A DNA stretch of 64,000 nucleotides from Laburnicola sp. R22_1 (taxonomy: Eukaryota > Ascomycota > Dothideomycetes > Pleosporales > Didymosphaeriaceae), in the NCBI GenBank assembly GCA_014281115.1, contig JACONQ010000004.1, positions 2,914,001 through 2,978,000 of the forward strand, given 5' to 3'. Below are positions 1 to 10,205 of the stretch, piece after piece. Position numbers and translations under genes: made by a program. The notes under the pieces are model-generated. The model searched no databases. It saw only the letters and a program-made list of their open reading frames with translations, and was not told the DNA's origin. Position 1 is the first letter of the stretch; every line of letters starts with the position of its first letter.

Positions 1-130
1 CCTTTATTATTCTACCTTTAGGTAGTTAATTTAACACCACATATATTATTTAAATAAAAGTCTTTGTTGTTCTACCCCTAGGTAGTTAATTTAACGCCAC
101 ATAATTATGACTTAATTAACTGTTTCGCTA
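1..130. repeat. Two tandem copies of a dispersed repeat end
   Basis: Two imperfect copies about 61 bp apart share 'AGGTAGTTAATTTAAC' followed by a CCACATA-like end, at about 1-45 and 62-106. Related copies occur near 54396-54445 (+) and 44285-44345 (-), where they form the outer ends of a long inverted repeat. The segment is A+T-rich and non-coding. It is probably the terminal part of a transposable element or LTR truncated by the window edge; the family is not identified. Confidence 0.6.
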
Positions 131-780
131 AGGGTTTTTCAACTCTGTTGCCTCAGTGAGTCGTTAACGCCACAACAATATTTTGAGCCGGATGCGTTCG
201 TTGGATTGGTCAAGGGTCGATGCACAGCATCCGTCTCGTGTTTCATTTAAAAATAGCAAGCCAAATCTAGCATTGAATGGCCCAGGACCACCTTGCGTAC
301 ATCAAAACAGGGGTTCTGTACTCGGCCCCTTGGGGTCGTCGATTTTACTGCGTAAAAGGCCGTTGGGGTCGGTAAGTTATTGGTTGCAGCCCCCGACATA
401 GCCGGTGGTCAGATCTATTTTAGTATGCGCTAATGCCGATTCGAGCAGCTTGTTCTTTGTGCTCACCAAGACTATGAACGCGAATTAATCAAATGCTTCA
501 CGAATAGAAAGCCCCGTTGGCGTTGACAAGACATGTAGAAATTGAAACAGCGAGATATGTACGATGCATGTTCACGGTAGCGGTGATGATCCAACCCGGT
601 TAGCGAGGCCTTGGCACGTTTGCGGACACTGGAGCTCTCCCCAGCTCCAGAGTCCAGAGCAGCAACGTCACCCGGCGTGGAACAACACGACCCTCGCCAC
701 ACATAATCCTCGCATACACTGCTATACCTGACTCTCTCGAACCATTCCAAAGTACGAACCCACGCGAGCCATTGGCACCG
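131..780. other. Intergenic region upstream of the first gene
   Basis: About 650 bp of ordinary base composition. I see no convincing coding region: open frames on both strands lack recognisable domains. It presumably contains the promoter and 5' UTR of the gene starting at 781, but no core promoter element is clear enough to name. Confidence 0.5.
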
Positions 781-1310
781 ATGGCATCACGACTCCTCGC
801 TCCGGCTGCCCGGACAGCTTCGCGCAGCCGCCACCGCGTGCATGTGCCGGCACGCGCCTTCCAGACAAGCAGTGTGTTGAGGGCGGAAGTGGTTTCTGCT
901 GCGCCCGTCAAGAAGCCTGTTGGTGCCTTCCGAGGAGGGTGAGTTGCCAACGGTGGGGTTGCGGCGATCGCGTGGGAAGCTGCGAAGCTTGCCGCAAGAT
1001 CATGAACACAGAAGGCGGGAAGAGCGCTAACCAGAGTGTCCTCAGGCTGTTCGGATTCCTGCTCGGAGCGACGACAGCCGGCGCCGCCATGTACTACTAC
1101 GTTATCGACGAGTACCGCGTTTCGAACGAGCTCTTGACTGAAGACATCTACGTACGGCGACCATGTTCGAACTATGTTCACCCTATACATAGCATGGGGT
1201 TCACTATCTGACAGGGGCTGACATATCTGTAGGCTTTGCAGTCGGCCGTACAACGGATAGAGGGATACGTCAAGACTCTGGAGGCGAAGGTCGATGTCAG
1301 GAAGAAGTAA
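781..1310 (+). CDS. Small mitochondrial membrane protein, conserved-type, 113 aa, three exons
   Basis: Exons 781-938, 1046-1151 and 1233-1310, joined by introns 939-1045 (GTGAGT...CTCAG) and 1152-1232 (GTACGG...GTAG), give an uninterrupted 113-aa protein. Residues 1 to about 45 are Arg/Ala/Ser-rich with no acidic residue before about 36, typical of a mitochondrial presequence. Residues about 50-75 ('RGGLFGFLLGATTAGAAMYYY') form one glycine-rich transmembrane segment. The rest ('EYRVSNELLTEDIYALQ' and on to a Lys-rich end) looks like a short amphipathic or coiled-coil tail. I recognise this layout from uncharacterised fungal mitochondrial proteins but cannot name a family. The splice model is supported by both introns restoring frame and by the hydrophobic segment starting exactly at the first junction. 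The role is unknown; an inner-membrane location is inferred. Confidence 0.82.
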
Positions 1311-3398
1311 GGGACCACCCGAGGAACCCTTGTGCGCCTACGGGCTGCAACAGAGGCCGCAACACACAGGGTGGCGGAACAAACTCGGTAATTGGCATGT
1401 ACAGCGGTGGAGGGGCAATGTACTGTCATACGATCAGGTCTCAGCTCATCTTCTATGTCGGGAAACGGAGGCTAGGCGAACTTATACCAATTGACTATTT
1501 CTGATTCCTCATGCTGACCCTCTTAGGCGCAACGTGGTATTGCAAGATCCATGTCGCACCTTCATCAATCGATAGATGCATTCCTCGTCGCTGCATCCTA
1601 CGCCGTTGGTTGGTCCTGCCCAATCACTTGCTACTTTGGAAAGCTGGCTCGTACACCACTTCGCCGTCCGGTACTCCTCGAGCGCACGTGGACAGTGTTT
1701 ACTGGGTACAGGGCAGCTCGTATCATCGGGTGGCTTATGCGGACCTCGGTGTTAGGTCACACACAACGCGATGCATGCCCTTGTTGGTATCAAAATCCTT
1801 GACTACCCTACTTTCGCAGCTCCGGGCAAGTTACTGATCAGGTCTCAATCTGCTCAGAATATCTCGCGACTGGCCCACCCGAGAACATCACCCCAATCAT
1901 CGCCCATGTCCGGTTGTCGTGTTCGTTGTACCATAACAGCTACCGAGGAAATGGCCAAGGCTCCGCTCCGCCCCGGGGAAACGTGAGAAAAGGAGCCTCA
2001 CTCTTCGTGCGGTTTTACTATTTCGCTCTAGCCAATCATGGGAGGTCCAATGTCAGCTGCGGCTTGCATCTTGTCTCGGCTGCACAGAAGTATTGCTTCA
2101 AGGCAGCCACTGAAGAGGATGGCACGCGAGCAGCGCACCTGCGGAGAGGACTGGCGTTGCCCGGAAATAGAAGTGTTGGATGCGAGGATATCCGTGCCGC
2201 CATCTGCTGCCAAGACCGTACAAACAAGACATTATTCAAGCAGACCGATACATGACTAGCAAACAGCTGCAGTCCGTCGCATGCTTCCACGCCCGTGGCA
2301 CAACGAAACAGCCTTCGTACTCCGTCCAATCACATACGAAGATCGTGAAACTGACCACTTATCGCATTCCACGCTTTGCAACCCTATTCGAGTCGTCGTT
2401 TGTGAGGTACTGTCCATTCAGCGACTCAGCGATTTAGCTACTTCCTCTCTTTATCGAAAGGGGGTGGGGGCGAGTATGGACGTACGCCTGGCCTTTTTCC
2501 CTGCGGAGATACTGTCCAACAGAAGCTTGTCATCACCTCACTACTCTTTCGCACCATCATCGGTAGCTCACCTACCGGAGATCGGCATACATCTAGGCGA
2601 CCCTTTGCGGGAAGAGGCGAGGAGAGTTGATCGCTACGGGCTACTCCGTGCGAATCCCCCTGGTTAGGATCTGCTTGGAAAAGCCTCGCCCGTTTTGGAG
2701 TGGAGTGACCTAGAATGGTCAGTTGAGCGTGGAGAGAAACAATAGTACAGTGTATAAGAATGCCAAACAATAGTCCGGGTACGGGAATGCCAAACACTAG
2801 CTCGGCCCGTCGACGGGACTCTTCCAGACTAGCAAGCGACGCATGCACACCTTTGTTGCTTGGCCTGTTGGTGGGCCCGCATTGGACTATACGAGATGTA
2901 AGCACCAGAAGTGAAGATTTGAAGCGAAGGCCTAGTTCGAGGCTCATGCCAAGCTCACAGGGCGACACGTTATTCCACTAAGCCCTATCATTCGGATAAG
3001 CTCAGTGTTTCCAGTCGGCGACCGACTACGGGTGGCTTCAATACTGTGTGATTCCAAGCCAGCACAAGGAACTTTGTCCACTAACTTTGGTATCGCCCCC
3101 TACTAGCAAGGTCGATCTAGACTACTATTTGCATCTAGTTCCTGGCAGCGATGAACACAACGCCGGAACCGGATCTAGTTTGGGAACGCTTCCTTTCGTT
3201 AGCAAGGTTCTAAGGGTGAGTAAAGTCTCGAGACTAACGGATGACTCTGAAAGATATAACATATAAAGGACTTGGGGGAGGACATGATTTCTCTCATAGC
3301 ATCCATCTACATTCGCTTTCGACGTTCGCTTTCGACGAGGAATATTCATTCTTTGTATACATTCGTTTTAAGGGGAATCTAGTCACCACCATATCAAA
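1311..3398. other. Intergenic, no gene recognised
   Basis: About 2.1 kb of near-balanced composition between the mitochondrial-protein gene and the peroxidase gene. Several open frames exist; the longest is 176 codons on the minus strand at 2438-2968. None shows a domain, a low-complexity pattern typical of real fungal proteins, or a credible intron set. The first part is the 3' UTR of the upstream gene; the last 100-200 bp hold the peroxidase promoter. Short decayed gene remnants cannot be excluded. Confidence 0.45.
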
Positions 3399-4472
3399 AT
3401 GTTCCACAAGGCACTCCTGGTGTTGCCTTTTCTTTCAGTAACACTGCTTGCCCACGCTACACCATTTGAGCAACGCGAGGCTAGTCCCGGTCTTGTCGAA
3501 GACTTGCTCACAGGCGTCCTCAATGCCGTCCAGAAGAGCATCAAAGATATCCGCTCTGGCGTCAAATCAGGTGTTGCCGACGGTGACATATCTTCGAAGC
3601 CACGCATCTGTATATCGACTATAGACAAATGCTGCGTTTGTAAGTAACATCCTGCACTATTACAACATTCAATTTTAACATCCGCTTCAGGGTGGGACGT
3701 CTCCGCCGAACTCACCAAGCTTTTCAAAGAACCCAACGGCGAATGTAACGATAACGCTCGCGCCGCCGTTCGTTTCGGCTTCCACGACGCAGGCGCCTGG
3801 GACAAAGACACGCCCACCGGCGGCGCAGACGGCTCTCTCATGATGGATTTCGGAGAAATCGACCGCCCCGAGAACAACGGGCTGCAGAGCGTCCGCGAAG
3901 TTCTCCGCACCGTGCAAGCCAAGTACAAAGTCGGCTACGCCGACCTAGCACAGTATGCCCACAACCACGCTACCATCTCGTGCCCCTTAGGCCCCCGAAT
4001 CAGGACCTACGTCGGCCGCAAAGACGCCACCGGTCCCGCGCCCACCGGCCTACTCCCCGATGTCCACGACTCCGCCGACAACCTCATCGCGCTCTTCCGC
4101 CGCAAAGGCTTCTCGCCACACGACCTCGCCGCCCTAGCCGGCGCCCACGCCACCTCAAAGCAACGATTCGTCGACCCTTCCCAAGCTGGCAAGCCCCTCG
4201 ACCACACGCCGGGCGTATGGGACGTCGAGTTCTACAACGACACGCTGCAGGAGCCGCCGAGATCTGACATTTTTGTGCTCCCGAGCGACAAGGTGTTAAG
4301 CAAGCATCCTAAGGTCAAGTATGAGTGGATGGAGTTTGTGGGCGATCAGAAGCATTGGAACGAGGATTATGCGAAGGCGTATATTAAGATGAGTTTGTTG
4401 GGGGTGAAGAATTTGAGGGATTTGAGGGGTTGTACGAAGACGTTGCCGAGGAAGATTAATAAGCTTCCTTAG
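3399..4472 (+). CDS. Secreted fungal class II heme peroxidase, 340 aa
   Basis: Exons 3399-3639 and 3691-4472 with one 51-bp intron (GTAAGT...CTTCAG). Splicing creates the 'CCVWWDV' sequence typical of the family. A 20-residue signal peptide (cleavage after 'LLAHA') predicts secretion. Distal heme-pocket residues are Arg108 and His112 in 'AVRFGFHDAGAW'; the proximal heme ligand is His233 in 'LAALAGAHATS'. The Ca-site region 'GGADGSL' follows the distal helix. Several cysteines (78, 79, 99, 178, 328) fit the disulfide set of the family. Class II peroxidases oxidise phenolics, lignin-like polymers or Mn(II) with hydrogen peroxide; this ascomycete-type member may act on phenolics, but the substrate cannot be read from sequence. 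The length is normal and there are no in-frame stops. The last ~165 bp switch to G/T-ending codons, unlike the C-ending codons before. Confidence 0.9.
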
Positions 4473-5131
4473 GTAGTGGGGGTTTTAGATTCTTTCTTAT
4501 TTTCTTTTAATACCGGGGGATTGGGTGGTTCTTGTGCATAATGGAGTATCTTGGTATTTTTTTGGGAACCACATATGGGGCACTTTCAAGCATTTGAATG
4601 TAAAAAGATCAATAGCTTAGTATGTTCTAATTAGTGATACTTGTTGCAACCGACACGATTTTGTTAGTGGAAGGGGCCAAAAAATTTTTTGGGTGATATA
4701 TAACTTAGAAGGAGCTAAACTAAAGTTTAACTAGATGCGTATATACTATAACTATACTTCTATTATATATAACTATTATACTTTACTAGTAAGGGGAGCT
4801 ATAGTAATATTAAAAGGCAGTGTGCGCTGGTATGTCTCTAACAGACAACTACTATTTAGATAACAACCTATCCTATTTATTATAGTAAGTTCTTAACTTT
4901 GCTATACTTATTAACGCTCACAATATAGATGGCTCCGAAATCAACGCCCTATCCACGCCATCCCAACTGTTCACCAGCAACGCTTGCTTCTAGTTAGTGA
5001 GAATGGGAGTGTTTTAACATATGAAAACGGTGTGGTGTAACTAGGTTATTATGTATGTGGAATTAGATGATATTTTGCTGTACCTAATAAAGAAGCAGAA
5101 ACACGAATCTTTGAAAATTTGGGGAAATCAA
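4473..5131. other. Intergenic with a small A+T-rich insertion
   Basis: After the peroxidase 3' UTR, about 4680-4920 becomes strongly A+T-rich and poor in CpA/TpG, like the RIP-affected repeats elsewhere in the window. This is probably a short decayed repeat copy. The rest is ordinary intergenic sequence reaching the stop of the next minus-strand gene. No gene seen. Confidence 0.5.
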
Positions 5132-6214
5132 CTAGACAAGGGAGCTATACCAACGGCCCTTTGTCTCTCCCAAGTGAAGATATCCATGCTTCGCCAACCA
5201 CTGAAGTTGCACGGCACAGGAGTTTGCAGTACGACGGCCCTCTAAGAGCTCTTCGCGGATAACTTTGTGCAGCGGATAGCCCCGTACCCAGCCCCATGCT
5301 AGAGCATGTAGCTCATGGTCGCTCCAGGCAGGTTGACCTGAGATCTCGTGCTTGTTATACACATGTGGTGGCTCCCCGCGGTCTGACATCCAGGCACGGT
5401 AGTCGGCAAGTACCGCCTTCTTACTACGGACCGCTCCAGCACGGTAATCAGCGAGAGAGAACTTACGACGAGGTCCGTCTCGCGTACTGCTGTTTTCTGC
5501 TGCCTTTGACTTCTTTGCATCTTCGGTGAGCTGTAGGATGACCAGTCTACCATAGCACTGTTCAATTTTCACGTTAGGAAAGTGTCGCTGGGCCATTTGC
5601 TGGAATGTTCCTTCTTTGAAGTTCTCCAGCAACATGGCGTCCTCTTCTTGGCTCCAATCAACCTTGTTGGGTTGAGGACGCTTGAACAAAGCTTGATCGG
5701 CGGTTTTCTTAGCCGCGGACGACGTACGAGCGCTGGAGTTGTTCGGCTCGATGGCAGGAGCTTTTCCCAGTGCCTTGGACGCGTCATCAACTCCGGAAGC
5801 CTCGCCATTTGCTTGGCCCGCTGCAACCTTGTTCGCTTCACTGCGGATAAGGTCACCTAACTGCTCCTGAGTGAGCGGTACACGTGTGACATTTTGCCCA
5901 TTGGAGATAGTGAAGGTTCCTCCCGTCGCTGGAAAAATCGGTTCGGAAGCGTCGCCATTTCGTTGTCCCGCTGCAACCTCATTCGCTTCCCCGCGGATGT
6001 GGTCATCTATCTGCTCTTGGGTGAGCGGTACATAGGTGACTGTTCGCCCATCGGGGAGAGTGAACGCTCCTCCCGTCGCTGGAAAAATCAGTTCTACGTC
6101 GCCAAGCTTCCAACGGGCTCCGTTCTGGAGCAAGTCATTGGCGCGTGCTTCGAATTCAGCGCGTCGGGCTTCAAGAGCGTTTTGAGACTCCATGTTTGAG
6201 TGTCGTGAATCCAT
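5132..6214 (-). CDS. SANT/Myb-like protein with duplicated N-terminal LPDGR module (paralogue 1)
   Basis: An intronless frame. I prefer the Met at 6214 (360 aa); an in-frame upstream Met at 6259 would add 15 residues. Positions here count from 6259. Residues 56-100 and 107-150 are tandem copies of one module: 'FPATGGAFTLPDGRTVTY' then 'PLTQEQ' and an 'EANEVAAGQ' tail. The second copy has 'TISNGQNV' in place of LPDGR. After a Ser/Ala/Lys linker, residues 201-245 ('DWSQEEDAMLLENF...') resemble a SANT/Myb repeat. Residues 312-372 ('AWSDHELHALAWGWVRGYPL...GRW') are a second, divergent SANT-like domain ending in a conserved RW. 'LADYRA' occurs twice between them. Three related genes follow on the same strand. 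DNA or chromatin binding is inferred from the SANT-like folds only. Confidence 0.75.
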   Translation of the reverse strand: MDSRHSNMESQNALEARRAEFEARANDLLQNGARWKLGDVELIFPATGGAFTLPDGRTVTYVPLTQEQIDDHIRGEANEVAAGQRNGDASEPIFPATGGTFTISNGQNVTRVPLTQEQLGDLIRSEANKVAAGQANGEASGVDDASKALGKAPAIEPNNSSARTSSAAKKTADQALFKRPQPNKVDWSQEEDAMLLENFKEGTFQQMAQRHFPNVKIEQCYGRLVILQLTEDAKKSKAAENSSTRDGPRRKFSLADYRAGAVRSKKAVLADYRAWMSDRGEPPHVYNKHEISGQPAWSDHELHALAWGWVRGYPLHKVIREELLEGRRTANSCAVQLQWLAKHGYLHLGETKGRWYSSLV

Positions 6215-6259
6215 AGTTATGCTGTTGAGATGCTGTTGTGGATGCTTTCTGATTCTCAA

Positions 6260-7069
6260 CTAATATTGATGTTGAGATTGTTGATTGGAATCCACTTGGT
6301 AAGATATGAAATATTTCTTATATAAGAGGGTACAAGAGTTTCTTGTAGTTACTCTGTGTGTACTCATTACGCATTTTAGCTGCACAATGCATGGTTCAGC
6401 CGGAAAAGTAGCGTATATGACCCCACGCATTGTTCCGATACTAGGATTGGTTTTTCGTCAACCATCCGGTCGAATGAAGCAATGAGGTGCAAGTTTTGAT
6501 TCATTGTCTTTAAAGGGGAGATTTGAGAGCTTATCGAGGTTAAGGCAAGAAGATATTTTAACAAGGTAGTGACCAAGTGTGCGCAAATCAGCGGTTTTGG
6601 CGATCAACCGCCATCCTTGATGTGCCGCGATAATTTCCAACCCACTTTTCGTAAACTATTCGCGGATTAAACATAGCAAAAACCGACGGGTTTCACGCGT
6701 ACATGGAGCTGATTTTTCTGTTGTCGAGTATGTTTCGTAAAGCATCATGGCAAATTCCATTTTCCTACTATATCTTAGCTACAAACACAGATGTGGAATG
6801 TTTTACTGAACGTATCACAGAGGCTGATCATGGAAGATGAGTTTTTTTATTTTTTATTTGATATATAGTGTGTAAGAGGAAACCACCGGGACTGCGCATG
6901 GGGCCCAAGACAGAAATTCGAAGCAGGCACGTGTGACGCGGCTTGAAGCTTCGCAAGGGACCAGAACAGCGAAGTGTTTGGAAGGCATTCTCCAGTGACA
7001 GAACTTTCGTTTGCGTGCAAGTTCACTAGATTAGAGAATTACCTTCCGCTTCGAGGCCACTCCAGTTCA
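6260..7069. other. Intergenic between paralogues 1 and 2
   Basis: Ordinary composition with a short A/T-rich patch near 6840-6870. It contains the presumed promoter of paralogue 1 and the 3' region of paralogue 2. No further gene is supported. Confidence 0.5.
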
Positions 7070-7852
7070 CTAGTGGTAGTTCTGCCAACGAACACCACCA
7101 GCGTATGTACCGACGTAGCCGTTTTTCCTCAGCTTAGAGATATGCTGAGAACAGGCCGTCTCTGTGCGGTTCGTGCAGACGTCTTGGGAGATCTCAGCAT
7201 AGCTGTATCCTTCGACCCAAGCGTCTACAAGAGCATCCTCCTCCATCGGAGACCATATGGGATCATCACCCCAACGAGTGTATGGTCGCGATCGCTGCTT
7301 CCGGGCAGGAAATTCCGACTTTCCGAGTCTCTCCAATGTATCTTCGCGGGTGGACATCTTGTACCTACTAGTAGGTACCTGCGGACGCTGGTCGGGCTCC
7401 TCGGATGGTATTCGGTGCTTTGGATTCATCGACTCTCGACCAGAACGCATGCGCGAAGGGCCTTGTGGTGCTTCCATGCAAGATGCTTGCTCAAGCCGGG
7501 AGCGATCGGTCACTCGAGTCGAAGGACTCGATGTAGTTAGTCCTCCCGAGAGACCCTGGGTTGGTGTTTTCACAGGCTTGTGAGGACTGGCCTTAATCGC
7601 CAAGGTACGTTTTCCCTCAATCCTCAACTTCTTCCTGGTCGGACCTTCATCCTCCGACGACTCTGAAACCGATGGATCCGGTAGAGTTGTTCGATTGAAA
7701 ATCTCCGCAGATTTTTTCTCTGACCCAGCAGGCAGCCGGTTGTCACCGATGGTAGGCTGGTTCTGGTGGAACCCATACCTACTACCATTTGCGTCCGTAA
7801 ACCATCCACCCTCCTCAGGGAAGGTGAACGAAACATTCCCGCGTCGAAACAT
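7070..7852 (-). CDS. SANT/Myb-like protein (paralogue 2), 260 aa
   Basis: A single exon from Met at 7852. Residues 8-28 ('SFTFPEEGGWFTDANGSRY') are a divergent copy of the glycine-rich module seen in paralogue 1; the Asp-Gly of LPDGR is replaced by Asn-Gly. Residues 30-195 are low-complexity, Ser/Arg/Pro-rich and probably disordered, with basic stretches ('RKKLRIEGKR') that could be nuclear localisation signals. Residues 200-257 form the C-terminal SANT-like domain: 'WSPMEEDALVDAWVEGYS', then an 'ETACSQHISKLRKNGY' helix and the terminal 'GGVRW'. This arrangement matches the C-terminus of paralogues 1 and 4. No stops or frameshifts. A nuclear role is inferred, and effector or regulator status cannot be judged. 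Confidence 0.72.
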   Translation of the reverse strand: MFRRGNVSFTFPEEGGWFTDANGSRYGFHQNQPTIGDNRLPAGSEKKSAEIFNRTTLPDPSVSESSEDEGPTRKKLRIEGKRTLAIKASPHKPVKTPTQGLSGGLTTSSPSTRVTDRSRLEQASCMEAPQGPSRMRSGRESMNPKHRIPSEEPDQRPQVPTSRYKMSTREDTLERLGKSEFPARKQRSRPYTRWGDDPIWSPMEEDALVDAWVEGYSYAEISQDVCTNRTETACSQHISKLRKNGYVGTYAGGVRWQNYH

Positions 7853-8527
7853 CGTAGAGATAGTTTATTTGGAAGGTTTTGTAGATAATGGAATCGGTGG
7901 TCGGTTGTGTATAGTCTTGGTTGACTATCTGGATGATGGTTGTGGTTGTGGTGGTGATATGCCAGAAAACAGATCCGGGGAAGAACTTGGGGGTGTTTAT
8001 ATATGAAGCATCAGTCGATTCGACGCCAGGTTGGGCTTAACCAATGTGGGTTCTGCCATGCCATCGTGATTGCACAAGGCCCGATGCTGTGGGAAAGAAC
8101 ATCGACCGTTGCTGCACAACGATTTCAAATCTGGGCATGCTTTCAATGGCGGTGAGCCACTGCATTGAAAAGACATATAAGCAAATCGAATAGGGAAATC
8201 ATATATATGGGGTGAAGGAAATTGGAGCATCAGGACAACCGAGGTACGTGGCGAGCCCCCATCCTAACGTAGCAGAAGTAGAGAGATCGTGTATTTGATT
8301 GAGAGGCAGTTCTGTGGGAGCTACGGTACTTATACAAATCAAGTCGATTGTATTAAACATGGTTGTACAAACAAATCCTGCCGCCAGTCGAGCAAAGTAG
8401 AGAGAATTCAAGTTTGTGCTCGGATGACTGACTCAGTTCCAGTTGCGGCTGGCGGCAGCGCAGAACTACCTTAGGTAGCGTCGAATTGTTCTTTGTCAAA
8501 CTTAGCTGGAACAGGAAGTGCTCCAAC

Positions 8528-9226
8528 CTATTCTTGTCTTGGATTGAGCAATCGTGATAATCGCATGCGTTCCTGAACCGAGCCATAGCGAGCTTCGAGA
8601 TTTATCGGATCATTGTAAATGACCAGTTGTGATTCCGCAGAAGCTGCAGTCGAGGGCGATTGAAGCGAGGAAGAATGCATCGACTGTATATGATGAATTC
8701 TATCCTGGAGCTCTTGAACTGTTCGGGCCGGGGGATGTTTTCTGGGGTATTTGCTGGACTGCATCTGCAGTTTGCTATGGCCCGCCACCAAACTCACGTC
8801 GTCTTTTTCGGTCCAATCATGTTCTGGTTCGTTTTGTGGAAGTTTATGTGACGACATGAGCTCATATGAGCGAGCTGGCTGTTCATCGTGATTGTTCGAC
8901 GCTGCATTGATCGCCTCATTGGGCGAGTGAGCTTCAAGACGCCGATCAACATGTTCCGGAGGGATCACCCGCTCGTCGCCTAAAGCCTGAACTGGAGCTC
9001 GGTCGCTCGCTTCTCCATTCTCAGTTCGATTCTGATTGTCTGAAACAGTCCCTGGGGCTATTTGTCCCCTCAAGTCTTCGTCGGCTTCTTTGTAGGTATA
9101 CTCCTCGCCATTTTCAAGAATGTAAGTTCCGCCTCCCTTCATGAAGTGTAACTGACAAGGGCGACCGTCGATAATGACTTCTGCGCAAGCGAACTCTGGG
9201 TTGAAAATATTCTGCGGAGTGTCCAT
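8528..9226 (-). CDS. SANT/Myb-like protein (paralogue 3), 232 aa, divergent C-terminus
   Basis: A single exon from Met at 9226 in a good fungal start context (CTACCATGG). Residues 25-48 ('QLHFMKGGGTYILENGEEYTY') are the shared glycine-rich module, here as LENGE rather than LPDGR. A linker of about 90 residues follows. Residues 138-185 ('WTEKDDVSLVAGH...') resemble the first SANT-like repeat of paralogue 1, not its C-terminal one. The protein ends after 'EARYGSVQERMRLSRLL' and lacks the second SANT-like domain and the RW terminus of the other three. It is either a truncated member or a distinct subtype. The paralogue assignment rests mainly on the N-terminal module and gene order. Confidence 0.62.
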   Translation of the reverse strand: MDTPQNIFNPEFACAEVIIDGRPCQLHFMKGGGTYILENGEEYTYKEADEDLRGQIAPGTVSDNQNRTENGEASDRAPVQALGDERVIPPEHVDRRLEAHSPNEAINAASNNHDEQPARSYELMSSHKLPQNEPEHDWTEKDDVSLVAGHSKLQMQSSKYPRKHPPARTVQELQDRIHHIQSMHSSSLQSPSTAASAESQLVIYNDPINLEARYGSVQERMRLSRLLNPRQE

Positions 9227-9889
9227 GGTAGCGAGTCTCGGAAGCGTTTCTTTCGGTGGCTATCTTCGCGTGCTTTGAGACTTGCACTTTCGGGTTAATC
9301 GCCAGTTGAAGTTTTGTGCTAGATTCAACCATAAGTAAAAAATGTAGGTTCTTATAATGAGAGGCGCAGGTGAGACCCACATAACTGTGGAAATTACTTA
9401 GCGCCTGGCAACGGGGAGGCTCACGCTAGACCTTATTGCTCGGCGTCATCTCATCACGGTATCTATGCTTTCCAGCAATCCTACTGCGTTCCTTCACAGC
9501 GTTATACCGTCTACCGAAAGTGCGCGAAGTTTCCTCTCCGAATCTGCATCATGGCGAAGTTGGATAGAAGTCGTACACCTCCATGAAAGTACAGATATTT
9601 ATTCAGACTAACACACACTAAATCATGAAAGCTTACGCACAACAGTCTACGTAAACCCTGAGTGAGCCTTGGTTAAGTGATTACCAAATCCACTACCAGA
9701 AAGTCTCACATATATATTCGCGGGGCATATTTGCACGCGTTACGCACCACGCCAAAGCAGCTCAGGTGGAGCCTTTGACCGTTAGTTCTACGATGCCAAT
9801 CACTGGAGTATTACTTAGAGCACATCAAAAGTAACAAGCTAATCATCAGATCACTGTGTATCGATTATTTTTTTTATTCTTTTTTATTA
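9227..9889. other. Intergenic between paralogues 3 and 4, left part
   Basis: Ordinary composition up to about 9860, then an A/T-rich transition with a T-run (9867-9895) leading into a dispersed repeat. The first 100 bp are the presumed promoter of paralogue 3. No gene seen. Confidence 0.45.
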
Positions 9890-10060
9890 GGCTATTCTTA
9901 CTAAGAGGGACGTTAGCTAGCTATAGGAATTGTATATTATATACGCTTAGTTATAAGTTATATAATATTAGTTTAGTGCACTATACCTATGCATATATTA
10001 GTAACTACTCTATACTTATATACTATAAGTATATATAATGCGTTACTATTAGTAGAACTA
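9890..10060 (-). repeat. Dispersed ~175-bp repeat, RIP-affected copy
   Basis: The reverse complement of this segment aligns along its length with 50283-50470. Shared blocks include 'GCATTATATATACTTA', 'AGTATATAAGTAT', 'GTAGTTACTAATATAT', 'ATAGTGCAC', 'ATAACTAAGCGTATA' and 'GCTAACGTCCCTCTTAGTAAG'. This copy differs mostly by C-to-T and G-to-A changes and lacks one of the two GGCTAACGTCCC units. It is an A+T-rich insert within the gene island, flanked by normal-composition DNA. The element class is not determined; it could be a MITE or an LTR fragment. Confidence 0.72.
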
Positions 10061-10099
10061 TTAACTAGCTCCCCACAAGTCCGCACTATAGGTTTAACT

Positions 10100-10205
10100 A
10101 CTCCTTAGAGACGCTACCTCGCCGCATCCTCTACCACCTCCTCCTCCCTCCACCATGTCGGAGTCGCTCCAGAATTTGACGCGCCTCGCCCTCAAGCCCA
10201 CGTGT
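10100..10205 (+). other. Possible 5' fragment of a gene
   Basis: A short C-rich patch containing CTC-rich leader-like DNA, then ATGTCGGAGTCGCTCCAG, which would encode 'MSESLQNLTRLALKP' before the frame runs into unrelated sequence. It resembles the start of a fungal gene (pyrimidine-rich leader plus ATG) cut off at about 10200. It may be a captured or truncated gene end next to the repeat; chance is possible. Confidence 0.22.

Noticed and set aside
600..1253. 217-codon minus-strand open frame over the first gene
   Set aside because: It overlaps antisense the well-supported spliced gene at 781-1310 and encodes no recognisable protein.
1511..2330. Several 70-115 codon open frames on both strands
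   Set aside because: Mutually overlapping, no homology or fungal gene structure recognised; treated as intergenic.
2438..2968. 176-codon minus-strand open frame
   Set aside because: No domain, no signal or membrane pattern, and composition like the overlapping frames on the other strand; judged to be chance.
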